DNA from: Brasenia schreberi
Taxonomy: Eukaryota > Streptophyta > Magnoliopsida > Nymphaeales > Cabombaceae
Length of the DNA: 64,000 nt
Assembly (NCBI GenBank): GCA_036023115.1
Contig: JAYKKT010000056.1
Location: forward strand, 3,751,001-3,815,000
Direction: 5' to 3'
A program made the translations under genes and the position numbers. Of the stretch, positions 47,493-59,659 are shown piece by piece. The first letter of the stretch is position 1. Every line of letters starts with the position of its first letter. A model generated the notes under the pieces. It had not been told where the DNA came from. It did not search any database and was given only the letters and a program-made list of their open reading frames with translations.

Positions 47493-49817
47493 AGTAGATA
47501 CGAAAATTTTCACTCCAAGCCTATGTAGAGACTTGAAATGAGAATTTCTTATCTACACGGTATGCGAGTGTGTCAGCTAGTTTGCAAAAACTAGCAAAGT
47601 TTTTTAAAATCCGACTTTTTGGCAATTGTGATCAAGCAGACTCTTTTCGCTCTAGGCCTTCTTGAGCCGATGCTCAAGGGTCAGCCTAAGCGCTTAGAAA
47701 TTTCAAAAATTATAGGTAAAAGAACTTCAACTCTCTTGAAGATATGGTGTTTTCAAAGTAATTGTGAAATGTGCTCAATTCAAACTTGAATTTCACCAAG
47801 TTCTGAAAAACAGCGTTGGCTCTATTTTTCAGACCTTGTTCCTGAATTTTTCTCGGTGGTTTAGAGATCTCCAAAATTCATAAAATTTTTACAGGATGTT
47901 CCTGATGTATTGGAATCCTAGACCATCTTTTGTTTTAAATTTTGAATCAACAGATTTGCAAAATTAAATAGGGAATTAGACCTGACTTCACTGTTTTAGG
48001 AGATTCTATGACAAAAATACAGAGGCTCAAAGAATCATCTATATCTTAGTGTATAAAACTCCAAATATTGTGATTTTAGCCTTTTCAGAAAGATATAGAT
48101 GTTAACTTTCCAATGAGACTAATTTTAGCAAATTTGGATTCCTACAAACAGAGATATAGGACTTTTACCCAACTCCTATCTAAGAAAATCCAACTGTGTA
48201 GAAAACAGAGATGGATTTATTCGATGTTTCCCAATTTTATTCACGGGATTGTACGATCTTAAAATTCTTGCAATTTTTATTTTAAGTGGGCTAATGTGTT
48301 TAGGTGACTAAAATTTCAGTACATTCAAAGTACGGATCAGAGAATTAAAATTGAAACAATACAAGTATGCAGATGCTGAAAACAGAATTTCGATTTCATA
48401 GAACATACATGCAATGCATACTCACCCGAATTTAAATTGCAACAACACAACTCCGAAAATTAAATTACTGAAAGTAAATGAATGAAAATATGTATATTAT
48501 CTTAGAGAGTATAGAGTATTTATAGAGTATATCATGATAGAATCGCATAATCAAACAAGTAGAGTGCGAGTGTGTGAGAGTGGCAATTCAACCACAGAAT
48601 GAAAATTCCGTAACTCTAAATCTTATTACAACATGAGGGAGACAATGCTCCATTAATACAACCCCATTTCAATTAAATCAATATAAAAGAAGGATTAAGA
48701 ACAAAAGGATGAAATAGTTACAAAAATTTCATCCAATCGATCGGAGATTCCAAGGATGGAATCCGACCACTATTTTCCTTCTTCTTGCTTCAAACTCCCT
48801 CACACTCAAACCTAGTTGTACCCTCTTCTTCTTCCCTCTCTTTCCTTCACCTTGCAGTCCACGATTCCCTCTTGGAGCAGTCCGCTTTTGCTGGAAACTA
48901 GCCTATCTTTCACCCAAGATTTGCCCCAATTTCCATGATCAATAAGCATAGGGAACCCGCCTTCCCCTTAGCCCTTTTTATAGGCTAAGGGGGCTGATTC
49001 TAGGCCCTTCTTTGGGGGGGGGTTGGATAAGCTCCCAACTTGGTCTTCAATCCAATTAAGGTTGTCCCCTTTGTGGTGAATTGGACTAGCCCCATGTGGG
49101 CTGATTCTACTTGGATCGGCTTTGAGCTTGGTCCAATCGGTTGCTTCAATTTGACCTGGCCGGCCCATGATGGTGTGAGCTCGATCATAGTGATGCTTTA
49201 ATTGTCATGATTAAAACCATATTACTTGATGAAAGCTGATTTATCCCAGCCATACCTTTGACTTGGATCCATCATGTTCTTGGACTGAATGCATCCCTTT
49301 TGGCATGGCCGAATACACCATGTTGGCTGGCCAATCATCTCACCTTGGCTTGACTATATGACTTGATCATTTGGCAATCTTTCCAACTTGATACAAGGTA
49401 TTTCATATTATCCGTGTGTATGCACTTGCAATGCTTGATTTGATAAGCTCGACCCCATCTAGTTTTTTCTTTTTCTTTTGATCCTAATTATTTGAATTTA
49501 AATTGATTCAGCTCGTGATTCCAGCACGATCTGTTCGTGATCTTCATCAACATTCTGATAGGCTTTGCTTTGCCTGACTTGATCTTGCTGGAATTGGTCT
49601 CGATCCAAACTTGGATTGAGTCTCACCTGTTTATATGCTTTGTTTCGAAATTCATGGGCTATTTAACTTGAATTTAAAACATTTATTTTGAAATATTCTC
49701 CCAAAGACTTGAACTTTAAAAAGTTGTTTTTTTTTTAATTTAAAGGTTCATAAAGGCTTTAAATTGACTTTCGAAATTTAGGAGTTTTGAAAATATTTTA
49801 AATTTTGGGTATTTACA
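47493..49817 (-). repeat. 3' LTR of the long-LTR element (left copy)
   Basis: About 2.33 kb. On its strand it begins TGTAAATACCC (49817) and ends near ...TTTTCGTATCTACT (47493), where the expected ...GTGTACA end is mutated. It matches 52955-56022 along its length, including ccaagcc/tatgtagagacttgaaa, the cagcgttggctctatttttc block and the Pro/Leu-rich gtaccctcttcttcttccct block. Confidence 0.87.
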
Positions 49818-49832
49818 TATGCCCCTCTTTGG
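49818..49832 (-). promoter_or_regulatory. Polypurine tract of the long-LTR element
   Basis: On the minus strand gccaaagaggggcata lies immediately before the 3' LTR start TGTAAATACCC, as expected for the plus-strand primer. Confidence 0.6.
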
Positions 49833-52180
49833 CATTAATCCAAATTTATTTGGATAATGACAAAGAAGAAAAACCCTTTATGGATTTACTTCCCAAATTT
49901 TCTTAAGAATATAAATCATTCTTTATTTCACAAACTTCTTTTCTTTGGATAATAGAAGAGGGATTTCAGCCAAAAGAGACTTAACTTACATAGGGTATAT
50001 GTCCTAGGCATGATCATGCATGAATGACTTTTGAATGTATGCATGCATGGATGGTATAAGTGATGTAAGGTGAGTTTTTAGAGACTCAATTGAAAGGTGA
50101 ATGAACTTGGGGAGAGCCTTTGAAGGCTGGCTGCCCCAAGTAGAATAATCTCATGTCATTTTGACATTTCGGGTTTTCAAAATTTATTTTTAAAAGGAAC
50201 TCCTTCTATCTTCAATCAAAAGGACTTCTAATTTTTCATATTTTCCTTCATTTGAGTTTCGATACCTACTACTTGGTAGAGGTTTTTGTAAGAAATTTTG
50301 GAAAACATTCTAAAGTTCCATTTCCTACACAATAAAGTCTAATTCTCAAATAGAATGAAATCCAAATAAGTAGATTCTATTCCTACTTTAGGATTTTCAT
50401 GGATAAACCTTTTTTCCATTGGGATAAGCTGTAGTGATATGGGAAAGAGTTACCACGGTCTCTTTTGAAGCGTCCCGTGGTTTAAGGCAAAGAGACGAAA
50501 AATTGCTCTTTTGAGCTTTAGCTTTTCTTTTTCTATCTTTTTTTCTTCTTTTTCATTCAAAGAGAAGACCTCTTTCGGAGGAGCTTTTGTATTATCTCTT
50601 TTTATCATAAGGGAAGACCTCTTTTTGGAGGAGTTTTTGCATTATCTTTTCTTTCTTTTTTTTATTCAAAGAGAAAACCTCTTTCGGAGGAGTTTTTGTA
50701 TTCTCTCTTTCTATTCGAAGGGAAAACCTCTTTTTGGAGGAGTTTTTGTATTCTCTTTTTCTTTTGAATATTGCCAATTTTCCTTTTTGGAGAGAGAAGT
50801 AAAATGGGGGGAAAACTTATCCCTTTGGTTACTCGATTCAACCAAGATCATCCCATTTCTTAATAGCATCTACCATTTGAAAATATTTTGCTATTTTGAA
50901 CGAGGCTTCATTTTGTAAGCCAAGGATTTTTGAAATGTCACCAATTGATTTTGAAAACTCTACTTTTTGTAAAGCATCAATTCCCTTATTTAGGGCCATA
51001 CAATCAATCTTGATTCTTCTTTCAAGAAGTTCAAAGGAGATCAATTTTAAAATCTTTTCAAAAGAATTTAACATAGACCCGCATACATAATATTTGTTTG
51101 AGAATGCACATAATCTTAGAAGAAATCAAAAATGGGATTTGTACATGGCCAATGTTTTTGGAATTTTCGAAATTTTTTATTTTTTTTGTGTTTTTCAAAA
51201 CACAAACTAAAATGATCAATATAAAAGACTTTCCTTTTAAAGCTTATTCCAAATAAAGAATAGGAGAATGAATATAAGCAAATTTCTTTTTGGAATTTTC
51301 AGATTTTTCAAATGTTTTTGGGTTTTGAAAGTTTTTAATTTTTTTTTGGATTTTCCAAATACATAATTTTTTTGGATTTTTTTTCTAAAAAGGGATCTTC
51401 CATCAAACCTACAAAGAAAACACCATGATTTAGACTCTAATCAAGAGGTCTAAGCCATAGGTTTCGATTTTAGTGGATTCTAAGGGCACCCTTGACCCAA
51501 GTGGTCTTAGGTAGTGGCTCAGGAGGTATGGATGGGATATAGCCCAATCCATATTGACTTGGGTTAAGTGTAGGTAGAATGGGTTCTAACCTACCTTGAC
51601 TATGAGCTCCTAGACACCAGTATGGTGTATACCCCATGTTTAACATAATATTTCAAGGCTTCTTGAGTTTTGAAATTTTTTCATAAAGTGAGTGACCTTG
51701 GAATTGAGTGTCATCAATATCATGGATATACACCTGACTTATTTTGGGTAGGAGCTGGGAGGTATGGACGGCGAAAGACTTGGGCTTCCACATGACTCTA
51801 GGTTGGGATGGCTTGAGAGGTTTTGGCTTAGGCTCTCCCAAGTGGTGGACGGTTTTGACATGATCCCTAGGTGCAACCCAATGTGCCCCTAGGGATGGAC
51901 GTTAGGTGTACCTAGGATGTCGATGCATGTCTTAGGAGTAACCATGTCTACCATATTTTGAACTTTATTTTGTTTTTCATTTTGAAATTTCATTTCTTAG
52001 TGCGGGACATTTGGCGCACCTTGAAAATCCATATCCTTGGGCAGATTTTGTGGGTATGTGGGTGCATGAGTATGATTCGATGCATCCAATATACATGAAT
52101 GAATGATCGATCCTACACTAAGAAGGGGAGGATCGAGTAAGGAGTTCATGGGGGAATGAGATTCAGACATACCTTTTTCG
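49833..52180 (-). other. Internal region of the long-LTR element, no pol domain seen
   Basis: AT-rich, with long T runs on the plus strand. A 78-codon minus frame (50838-51074, MLNSFEKILKLISFELLERR...) looks protein-like (Ile/Lys/Leu/Glu mix) but is unrecognised. A Pro/Ser-rich degenerate reading (51650-52050) might continue the gag-like protein. No zinc knuckle, DSG, DD35E or YxDD motif was found on either strand. Confidence 0.6.
50554..50762. repeat. Four imperfect tandem repeats of about 50 bp
   Basis: The core gaagacctctttcggaggag (variants aaaacctctttttggaggag) recurs four times at about 50563, 50611, 50669 and 50723, separated by T/C-rich spacers (ttttgtattctctttttctt). Each core is itself an inverted repeat (cctc...gagg). 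It lies inside the long-LTR element near its polypurine-tract side. Confidence 0.8.
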
Positions 52181-52187
52181 AGCTTGT

Positions 52188-52903
52188 CTACCTTTTCATA
52201 GTAAGAGCAAGCATCCTTGGGTCATCCTCAGGTGGCTCTAGCTCATGCATGGCTTCGACCTCCCGTTGCTTTTCGAGGTCTTGGATTTCATTTTCCAATC
52301 CTACGTGTGTGCAACACCCATTCTCCAGTGGAACATGTGAAATGTGTGGGGTGATGTGAATCTCATGCCCCATTCTACTTGTGTGCCCAAAAATGTGGTC
52401 TTCATTTTCAATACTTGGAATTTCAACTTTTTGATTTTTAATTTTTTTTGGTTTTTGAAGATTTTCTAATTTTTTTTGGTTTTTTAAAACATGAAAAACT
52501 TTTTTTGATTTTTCCATTGACATTGGGGGATGGGCAAGGTTAGATGATTCATTTTGAACTCTTGCTGCATTTTTAGTCTCATTTCCTTCATCGGATTTTG
52601 GGCTCAATTCGGTTTTTTGGGCATGATTTTTCTCTCTTGTACCCGAGATGAGTTTTCATGGGATTGATGCGCCTTAGTCTTGTAGCTTAGAGCATTGATC
52701 CTCTTTTCCATTTTCCTCATTATTTCTCTTAGGGAAGCCATCTCTTCATCTCGGGCTTTAGAGGATTTGGAAACCCGTTTTAATACATACGATGAGGATT
52801 TCCTCGACTTACTTTCAAATGAATCATCTATAGACATTGTTTTCAAAATTTTGTGCACAATTTGAAAATTAACACCACGATCTTGGAATTGGAAATTTTT
52901 CAC
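52188..52903 (-). pseudogene. gag-like frames of the long-LTR element
   Basis: Two adjoining minus-strand frames. The first (52604-52903, 99 codons) starts close to the primer site and has a Ser/Lys-rich part and a predicted coiled coil (ARDEEMASLREIMRKMEKRI). The second (52188-52607, 139 codons) overlaps its stop by four bases and is acidic and His/Met/Pro-rich (PMSMEKSKKVF; LENEIQDLEKQREVEAMHEL). A leading coiled coil of the 'MASLREIMRKM' kind is common at the N-terminus of plant gypsy-type gag proteins, but no gag capsid motif or zinc knuckle is seen, so the call is an inference from position and style. Confidence 0.45.
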
Positions 52904-52932
52904 TTAAAACTTGAAATTTCTTAAGACTCAAG

Positions 52933-52954
52933 TCCCACTAGGTGTGCCAATTTT
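52933..52954 (-). promoter_or_regulatory. Primer-binding-site candidate of the long-LTR element
   Basis: Directly inside the 5' LTR the minus strand reads attggcacacctagtgggac, the TTGGCxC...GTGGGAC type of tRNA-complementary site used by many plant gypsy elements. This supports minus orientation and gypsy-type ancestry. Confidence 0.6.
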
Positions 52955-55900
52955 GTACACATGAAATTTTTTACTCCAAGCTTATGTAAAGACTTGAAAC
53001 GAGAATTTCTTATCTACACGATGTGCGAGCGTGCCAGCTAGTTTGAAAAAACTAGCAAAGTTTTGTAAAATCCGACTTTTTGGCGATTGTGGCTAAGCAG
53101 ACTCTTTTCGCTCTAGGCCTTCTTAAGCCGATGCTCAAGGGTCAACCTAAGCGCTTAAAAATTTCAAAAATTATAGGTGAAAGAACTCCAATTCTTGTGA
53201 AGATGTGGTGTTTTCAAAGTAATTGTGAAATGTGCTCAATTCAAACTTGAATTTCACCAAGTTCTGAAAAACATCGCTAGCTCTATTTTTCAAACCTTGT
53301 TCCCGAATTTTTCTCGGTGGTTTAGATATCTCCAAAATTCATAAAATTTTTACAGGATGCTCCCTGATGTATTGGGATCGTAGGCTATATTTTGTTTTGA
53401 ATTTTGAACTAACAAATTTACAAAATTAAATAGGGAATTGGACCTAACTTCATTGTTTCAGGAGATTCTATGACAGAAATACAAAGGCTCAAAGAATCCT
53501 CTATATCTCGGTGTAAAAAATTTCAAATATTATGATTTTAGTCTTTTCGGAAAGATATAGATGTTATCTTTCCAATGAGACTAATTTTAGCAAATTTGGA
53601 TTCCTACAGACAAAGATATAAGACTTTTACCCAACCCCTATATAAGGAAATCCGACTGTGTAGAAAACAGAGATGGATTTATTTAATGTTTCCCAATTTT
53701 ATTCACGGAATTGCACGATTTTAAAATTCTTGTAATTTTTATTTTAAGTGGGCTAATGTGTTTAGGTGTTTTGACTAAAATTTCAGTATATTCGAAGTAT
53801 GAATCAGAGAATTAAAATTGAAACAATACAAATATACAGATGCTGAAAATAGAATTTCGATTTCATAGAACATAAATGCAATGCATACTCACCCGAATTT
53901 AAATTGCAACAACACAACTCCGAAAATTAAATTACTAAAAGTAAAGGAATGGAAATATGTATATTATCTTAAGCATAGAGAGGGTAGAGAGTATAGAGTA
54001 TTTATTATATCATGGTAGAATTGCATAATCAAACAAGTAGAGTGCGAGTGTGTGAGAGTGGCAATTCAACCACAGAATGAAAATTCCGCAACTCTAAATC
54101 TTATTATAACTTGAGGGAGACAATGCTCCATTAATACAACCCCATTTCAATTAAATCAATATGAAAGAAGGATTAAAAACAAAAGGATGAAATAGTTACA
54201 GAATTTTTATCCAATCGACCGGAGATTCCAAGGAAGGAATCCGACCACTATTTTCCTTCTTCTTGCTTCAAACTCCCTCACACTCAAACCTAGTTCTACC
54301 CTCTTCTTCTTCCCTCTCTTTCCTTCACCTTGGAGCCCATGATTCCCTCTGGACTTTTACCCAACCCCTATCTAAGGAAATCCGACTGTGTAGAAAACAG
54401 AGATGGATTTATTTAATGTTTCCCAATTTTATTCACGGGATTGCACGATTTTAAAATTCTTGTAATTTTTATTTTAAGTGGGCTAATGTGTTTAGGTGTT
54501 TTGACTAAAATTTCAGTATATTCGAAGTACGAATCAGAGAATTAAAATTGAAACAATACAAATATACAGATGCTGAAAACAGAATTTCGATTTCATAGAA
54601 CATAAATGCAATGCATACTCACCCGAATTTAAATTGCAACAACACAACTCCGAAAATTAAATTACTAAAAGTAAAGGAATGGAAATATGTATATTATCTT
54701 AAGCATAGAGAGAGTAGAGAGTATAGGTATTTATAGAGTATATCATGGTAGAATTGCATAATCAAACAAGTAGAGTGCGAGTGTGTGAGAGTGGCAATTC
54801 AACCACAGAATGAAAATTCCGCAACTCTAAATCTTATTATAACTTGAGGGAGACAATGCTCCATTAATACAACCCCATTTCAATTAAATCAATATGAAAG
54901 AAGGATTAAAAACAAAAGGATGAAATAGTTACAGAATTTTTATCTAATCGATCGGAGATTCCAAGGAAGGAATCCGACCACTATTTTCCTTCTTCTTGCT
55001 TCAAACTCCCTCACACTCAAACCTAGTTCTACCCTCTTCTTCTTCCCTCTCTTTCCTTCACCTTGGAGCCCATGATTCCCTCTTGGAGCAGTCTCCTTTT
55101 GCTGGAAACTAGCCTATCTCTCACCCAAGATTTCCCCCAATTTCCAAGATCAACAAGCATAGGGAACCCACCCCCCCTTGGCCCTTTTTATAGGCCAAGG
55201 GGGCTGATTCTAGACCCTTCTTTGGTGTGGGGGGGGGGGGGGGGGGTGGATCAGCTCCCAACTTGGTCTTCAATCCAATTAAGGTGGTCCCATTTGTGGT
55301 GAATTGGACCAGCCCCATGTGGGCTGGTTCTACTTGGATCGGCTTTGAGCTTGGTCCAACCAGTTGCTTCAATTTGACTTGGCCGACCCATGATGGTGTG
55401 AGCTCGATGATAGTGATGCTTTAATTGTCATGATTAAAACCATATTACTTAATGAAGGCTGATTTATCCCATCCATACCTTTGACTTGGATCCATCATGT
55501 TCTTGGACTGAATGCATCCCTTTTGGCATGGCTGAATACACCATGTTGGCCGGCCCATCATCTCACCTTGGCTTGACTATATGACTTGATCATTTGGCAA
55601 TCTTTCCAACTTGATACAAGGTATTTCATATTATCCGTGTGTATGCACTTGCAATGCTTGATTTGATAAGCTCGACCCCATCTAGCCTTTTCTTTTGAAT
55701 TTGATCCTGATCATTTGAATTTGAATTGATTCAGCCCGTGATTCCAGCACGATCTATTCGTGATCTTCATTAACATTCTTATAGGCTTTGCTTTGCCTGA
55801 CTTGATGATCCAAACTTGGATTGGGTCTCACCCGTTTATCTGCTTTGTTTCGAAATTCATGGGTTGTTTAACTTGAATTTAAAGCCTTTATTTTGAAATA

Positions 55901-56022
55901 TTTTCCAAAAGACTTGAACTTTAAAAAGTTGTTTTTTTTTTAATTTAAAGGTTCATAAAGGCTTTAAATTGACTTTCGAAATTTAGGAGTTTTGAAAACA
56001 TTTTAAATTTTGGGTGTTTACA
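52955..56022 (-). repeat. 5' LTR of the long-LTR element (right copy), with internal duplication
   Basis: About 3.07 kb, starting TGTAAACACCC (56022) and ending TGTACA (52955). It is longer than the other LTR because about 725 bp (53628-54352) are repeated in tandem at 54353-55077, both ending in ccatgattccctct. It also carries an 18-G run at 55229-55246, where the left LTR has only 9 G. Confidence 0.87.
53628..55077. repeat. 725-bp tandem duplication within the LTR
   Basis: Units 53628-54352 and 54353-55077 differ by few substitutions (for example cctatataagg versus cctatctaagg). The left LTR has a single copy, so the duplication arose after, or during, the insertion. Confidence 0.9.
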
Positions 56023-56027
56023 CTTAT

Positions 56028-56960
56028 CAAATAACATGTCTTCTTAACTAAATATAGTAGTCTTTTAAGTAGGACGAAGGAGCTCTTATAGCCACTTAGT
56101 GGTTCAATTTGCAGGAAATGTTCACTTGGTTTAGTTCCTATGGACTCAAATGAGATTCATTAAAATCTAAAAAATTATTATTCATATCATCATTATCTAT
56201 ATGAATGTCATTTTTAGTGTCCTCTAAGAACTCATCATCCCTACGTTTTATCAACCCTAGGTCCTTGTCATAGAACTAATACCTTTTTGATCCCTTTGGG
56301 TGTCTGATAAAGATACACCTATTACCTAGTTTATCTCTAGAGTAGTCTAAGATCTTAACATGTGCTACGGAGCCCCACCTCTATAACTAAGGTTTAATTT
56401 TTTAGTAAACCACAACTCGTATGGTGTAGTGAATATAACCTTGTAGGGAACTCTGTTTAAGATATACACAGTTATAAAAATTACTTCTTCCCTAAAATAT
56501 TTTTAGTAGAGGCATCTCCTATCATGGACCTTATCATATTTAAAAGCGTTATGTTATATCGTTCAACTACACTATTTTGTTGAAGTATCCTCATCATTAT
56601 ATTTTGGCTATATCATGTTCTTTATAATACTCAGAAAACTCGATTGAGGTGTATTCTCCCCCTTGATTAAACCTCAACACTTAATTGTGTATTCAAATTG
56701 ATTTTCAACTTCCTCTTATATTCTTTAAATATGTCTAATGCTTCATATTTATATAAGAAGAGGTATTTATCCATACCTCGAATAATTATTAATGAAGATT
56801 ATAAAATAAACCTTCTCATGATAGGATATTATTCTAAAAGGTCTACAAATATCAATATGAATGATTTCTAATAGGCTTGTGGCTCTTCTTGCTTCTTTGG
56901 AAAATGACTTTCTCATTATTTTCGTTGAATGCAAGCGTCATATTCATTAAATGTGGTTTC
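56028..56960 (-). pseudogene. Copia-3 integrase remnant
   Basis: Minus-strand reading gives LLEIIHIDICRPF (first catalytic Asp region), YFIIFINNYSRYG, a segment corresponding to 'KVLRSDRGGEYTS' (VLRFNQGGEYTS; the second catalytic Asp changed to Asn/Gln context), EFSEYYKEHDI and later PTRLYSLHHTSCGL / IKKVLVL blocks of the copia integrase C-terminus. Many stops. Confidence 0.7.
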
Positions 56961-58100
56961 ATCAAATCTAGGTAATAAGTTAAATATTACTAATTTCTTT
57001 AACTTATTTAGATAAATATGTCCTAACCTTCTATCTTATGCATTCACATAAAAAAAAAATTCATATTCAATATAAGCACAAGATATGATGATATTTTTCT
57101 ACAATCACCTTCTCAAGAAAAAATTTAACCTCAAAGCGCTTTATTACCCATACAAGTACAAAGACTAAATTGTACTCTATAGCGGATGCAATTAATATAT
57201 AAATAAGTAATATAAGGGTGCCTACTACATTGAACCTAAAGTATCAAAGTAGGTATTGTTTTCATGTAGACTTAATGTTCTCTGAGTACGTACTCTTTGA
57301 GGTCAATAGTTTTGTTCTTGCTTTTTGTGATATGTCACATTGCTCTAAAGTCAATCAACCAATCAAAGATATCACAATCTACATGAAAGCATTCCAAGAT
57401 CACACAAAGTACCTCACACTTCTCCTCTTAGTCGCCCTACTAAGTGCTATTATTACTCTTCTTTCGGTTGCAATATTATCTTTTTTGTGCCCCATTTTTT
57501 CAAAGCTGAAACACTTTAACCGAGAAGTGTATCTCTGTGATTTCTTGAATGTTTTATCTTTTTTTGTTAAATTTATCAAAAATTTATTTTCCTTTCTTTT
57601 GTTCTCATGATTTTGAGAACTAAAGCAAAGATCATCCTAAGCAAGCAACAAATTTCCCTTTTTGTCCTTCTTAATATACTCATATTCTATTACCAATTTC
57701 ATAAGGAGCTCTAAGTAAAAATAGAGTTAAACCTAGGGGCAGTGATAACCATATTTCATAAAGACTGTTCAAGATTATTGAGATTTGTATTAGGTTTGGG
57801 ATGATGGTGTCAGTCACAAACAAATCTCTAGCTAGGATGAGCATCTTATTCATATTTTTTATTATATTATCTAACTCTTTCATTTTATAAGAGTTATATT
57901 AATATAAGAACAATTGGATACATAACTTGATTATGGTATCATACTTTGCTGTGACTGAATCAAAATTTCTTTTCTAGTCTTACAATATTCAAAGATCCTA
58001 ATAAGGTTATCTTCTATGTAGGATGACATCATTGTCTTTGCTATAATATCATTTTTAGAGAAAATTTTATAAGTCTCTCTTTCCTTTATTGTTGCTTCTA
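56961..58100 (-). pseudogene. Copia-3 gag, zinc-knuckle and protease remnants
   Basis: On the minus strand, WLIDFRAMCHIT (57330-57370) corresponds to the protease WLIDSGATSHIT with the active-site region mutated. SFEKMGHKKDN (about 57500) is a broken zinc knuckle. The frame 57680-57883 (MKELDNIIKNMNKMLILARD; FLLRAPYEIGNRI) continues upstream into FDSVTAKYDTI, typical of copia gag. Continuation beyond about 58100 is uncertain. Confidence 0.6.
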
Positions 58101-59655
58101 TAATGGGTTATGTCCTCGTTTCACGTAGGATATAGTCAACATCCTGTAGTATTAAGGACAATGGGATACACCTTTTCAAGGTTTACAAGTTCAAACCATT
58201 CAATTTTTGGGTTTTGACCCACTCGGAGACAAACTCTAGAAACTATTTTTAACTTGATATTTGACAAATATTCCAAGAATGAAGGTCTAACGGTCCAAGT
58301 TAAACAAGCAAGAAACAAACAACTAAGTTATTGAACAACAATTTAAACTGAAATTTAACACAACAATAATGCATACTTATGTAACATAATGTTGATCGAG
58401 CATGAAATAGTAATTTCTAAAAAATACTATGAGTAGCCTGTATATAGTAATTACTACATGTCTGAAAATAATATTTGCCAATAGGTACTATTATAAAAAT
58501 ATAAAATTCAGCACTTAAATTACATGCACAACAATAAATTTCTACAACAAGCGCTATTCTTCGATTTCAATTTTTTTTAATTCCAACTGTAAACTAAACA
58601 ACAAAATCAACAATTTATAGGTATGGGTAAATCAACAATCTAACTGTAAACCAAAAAACAAACAGTAGAAACCGTGGTTTTGTACAGTGGTGCCCGCGGT
58701 TTTCACAAAACCGTAGGCTTCTGGTTGGTCGATGAGAAAAAGGGGTTTGTTTACCACGGTTTTGATTCAACCTCAATCCAGAAACCAGAAACCAGAAACT
58801 TCTAATTTCTGGTCGAGACTCTCAGAGATTCTCTGCGTTCCTGGTTGATGTGGCCGAACGATGTTAAGATGGTCGAGTTGGTCTAAGACGCCAGATTAAA
58901 GTTGTGGTTCGAAAGGGCATGGATGTGAAGAAGTGTCGTCGGGTTATTACTAGCGATTTGGTTTGTCTTCACTCTCCCTCCTTTTTCTTTGATTTCTTGC
59001 TCAGATCAGGAGAGAGCAAGACGACAAGGTATTAACCCACATCGATAGTGATTTCGTGGTAGTTCCTTTGTGGCCGACGGTCATGTATCACTCCTTCTCA
59101 ATCTCTCCCTCTTTTTTTTTTTGTTTTTATTTTATCTTTTTATCGACGGCTCCTGACTTCTTGACTATCTTCAAAGTCATACAATGGACAATTGAAAAAA
59201 TAAGGAACGACAAACTTCACATGAGGAAAATTTTAATCGATATTTTGTCTAAATACTTGTGTTCCGATTATTTAGAGTGTAATCGCCTCCTTCTCTTTTC
59301 CCTTTTTCTTGTGTAGAAAATCTGAGCAAAGATGAGTTATCAAGAAAAAGGGAGAAGAATGATATTGAGTCTTGTTTCAAACAAATAATATTTCTCTTTG
59401 AATCTCGGCATACTAGGGAACAGAAAAAAAAGAGAGAGGGAGGTAGTCAACTCAGTAGCGATTTACTCTCTTCTTTGTAATGGTAACTGGTAAGTATTCT
59501 CTAATTAGATAATCATCGATATGCAATAGAGTAATATGCTTAATGTAATTTCATCTGTAATAGATTACTGTTATATTTCTAATCTGGATAAAACATCAAT
59601 GTGAATCTATTGATTTGGGCAACACTTTTGGGCTGTCGAGGATCGTAAGAAGCTT
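58100..59655. other. Unassigned stretch with subterminal-like CCGYGGTTTT repeats
   Basis: No gene recognised. At 58671-58763 the decamer-like motif aaccgtggtt / cgcggtttt / aaaaccgtagg / accacggtttt recurs four times in both orientations within 93 bp, reminiscent of subterminal repeats of CACTA-type DNA transposons; no transposase or terminal inverted repeat was found. A triple ccagaaa repeat follows (about 58778-58800). Confidence 0.45.
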
Positions 59656-59659
59656 TCAT

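Larger units (their letters stand above)
47493..56022 (-). mobile_element. Long-LTR non-autonomous retrotransposon (LARD/TR-GAG-like)
   Basis: An 8.53-kb element in Copia-3 with exact target-site duplication CTTAT (47488-47492 and 56023-56027). On the minus strand it has a 5' LTR (56022-52955), a primer site, a 3.1-kb internal region and a 3' LTR (49817-47493). No protease, integrase, RT or RNase H could be read in the internal region; only short gag-like frames lie next to the 5' LTR. Very long LTRs plus an internal region without pol fit large retrotransposon derivatives or gag-only terminal-repeat elements, mobilised by an autonomous (probably gypsy-type) partner. Confidence 0.8.
42618..58100 (-). 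mobile_element. Ty1/copia element Copia-3 (host of RTE H and the long-LTR element)
   Basis: A minus-strand copia polyprotein can be followed from RNase H at the left (46000-46400) through RT (46500-47487), integrase (56028-56960), pre-integrase/protease/zinc knuckle (about 57000-57600) to gag (57650-58100). It is interrupted by RTE copy H (15-bp duplication) and by the long-LTR element at 47493-56022 (duplication CTTAT). Its own LTRs could not be identified and both ends are approximate; the left end is probably between the X' segment and copy H. Heavily mutated. Confidence 0.65.

Noticed and set aside
50554..50762. Array of spaced repeats considered as a CRISPR
   Set aside because: Only four imperfect units, T/C-rich spacers that are themselves similar, and a plant retrotransposon context.
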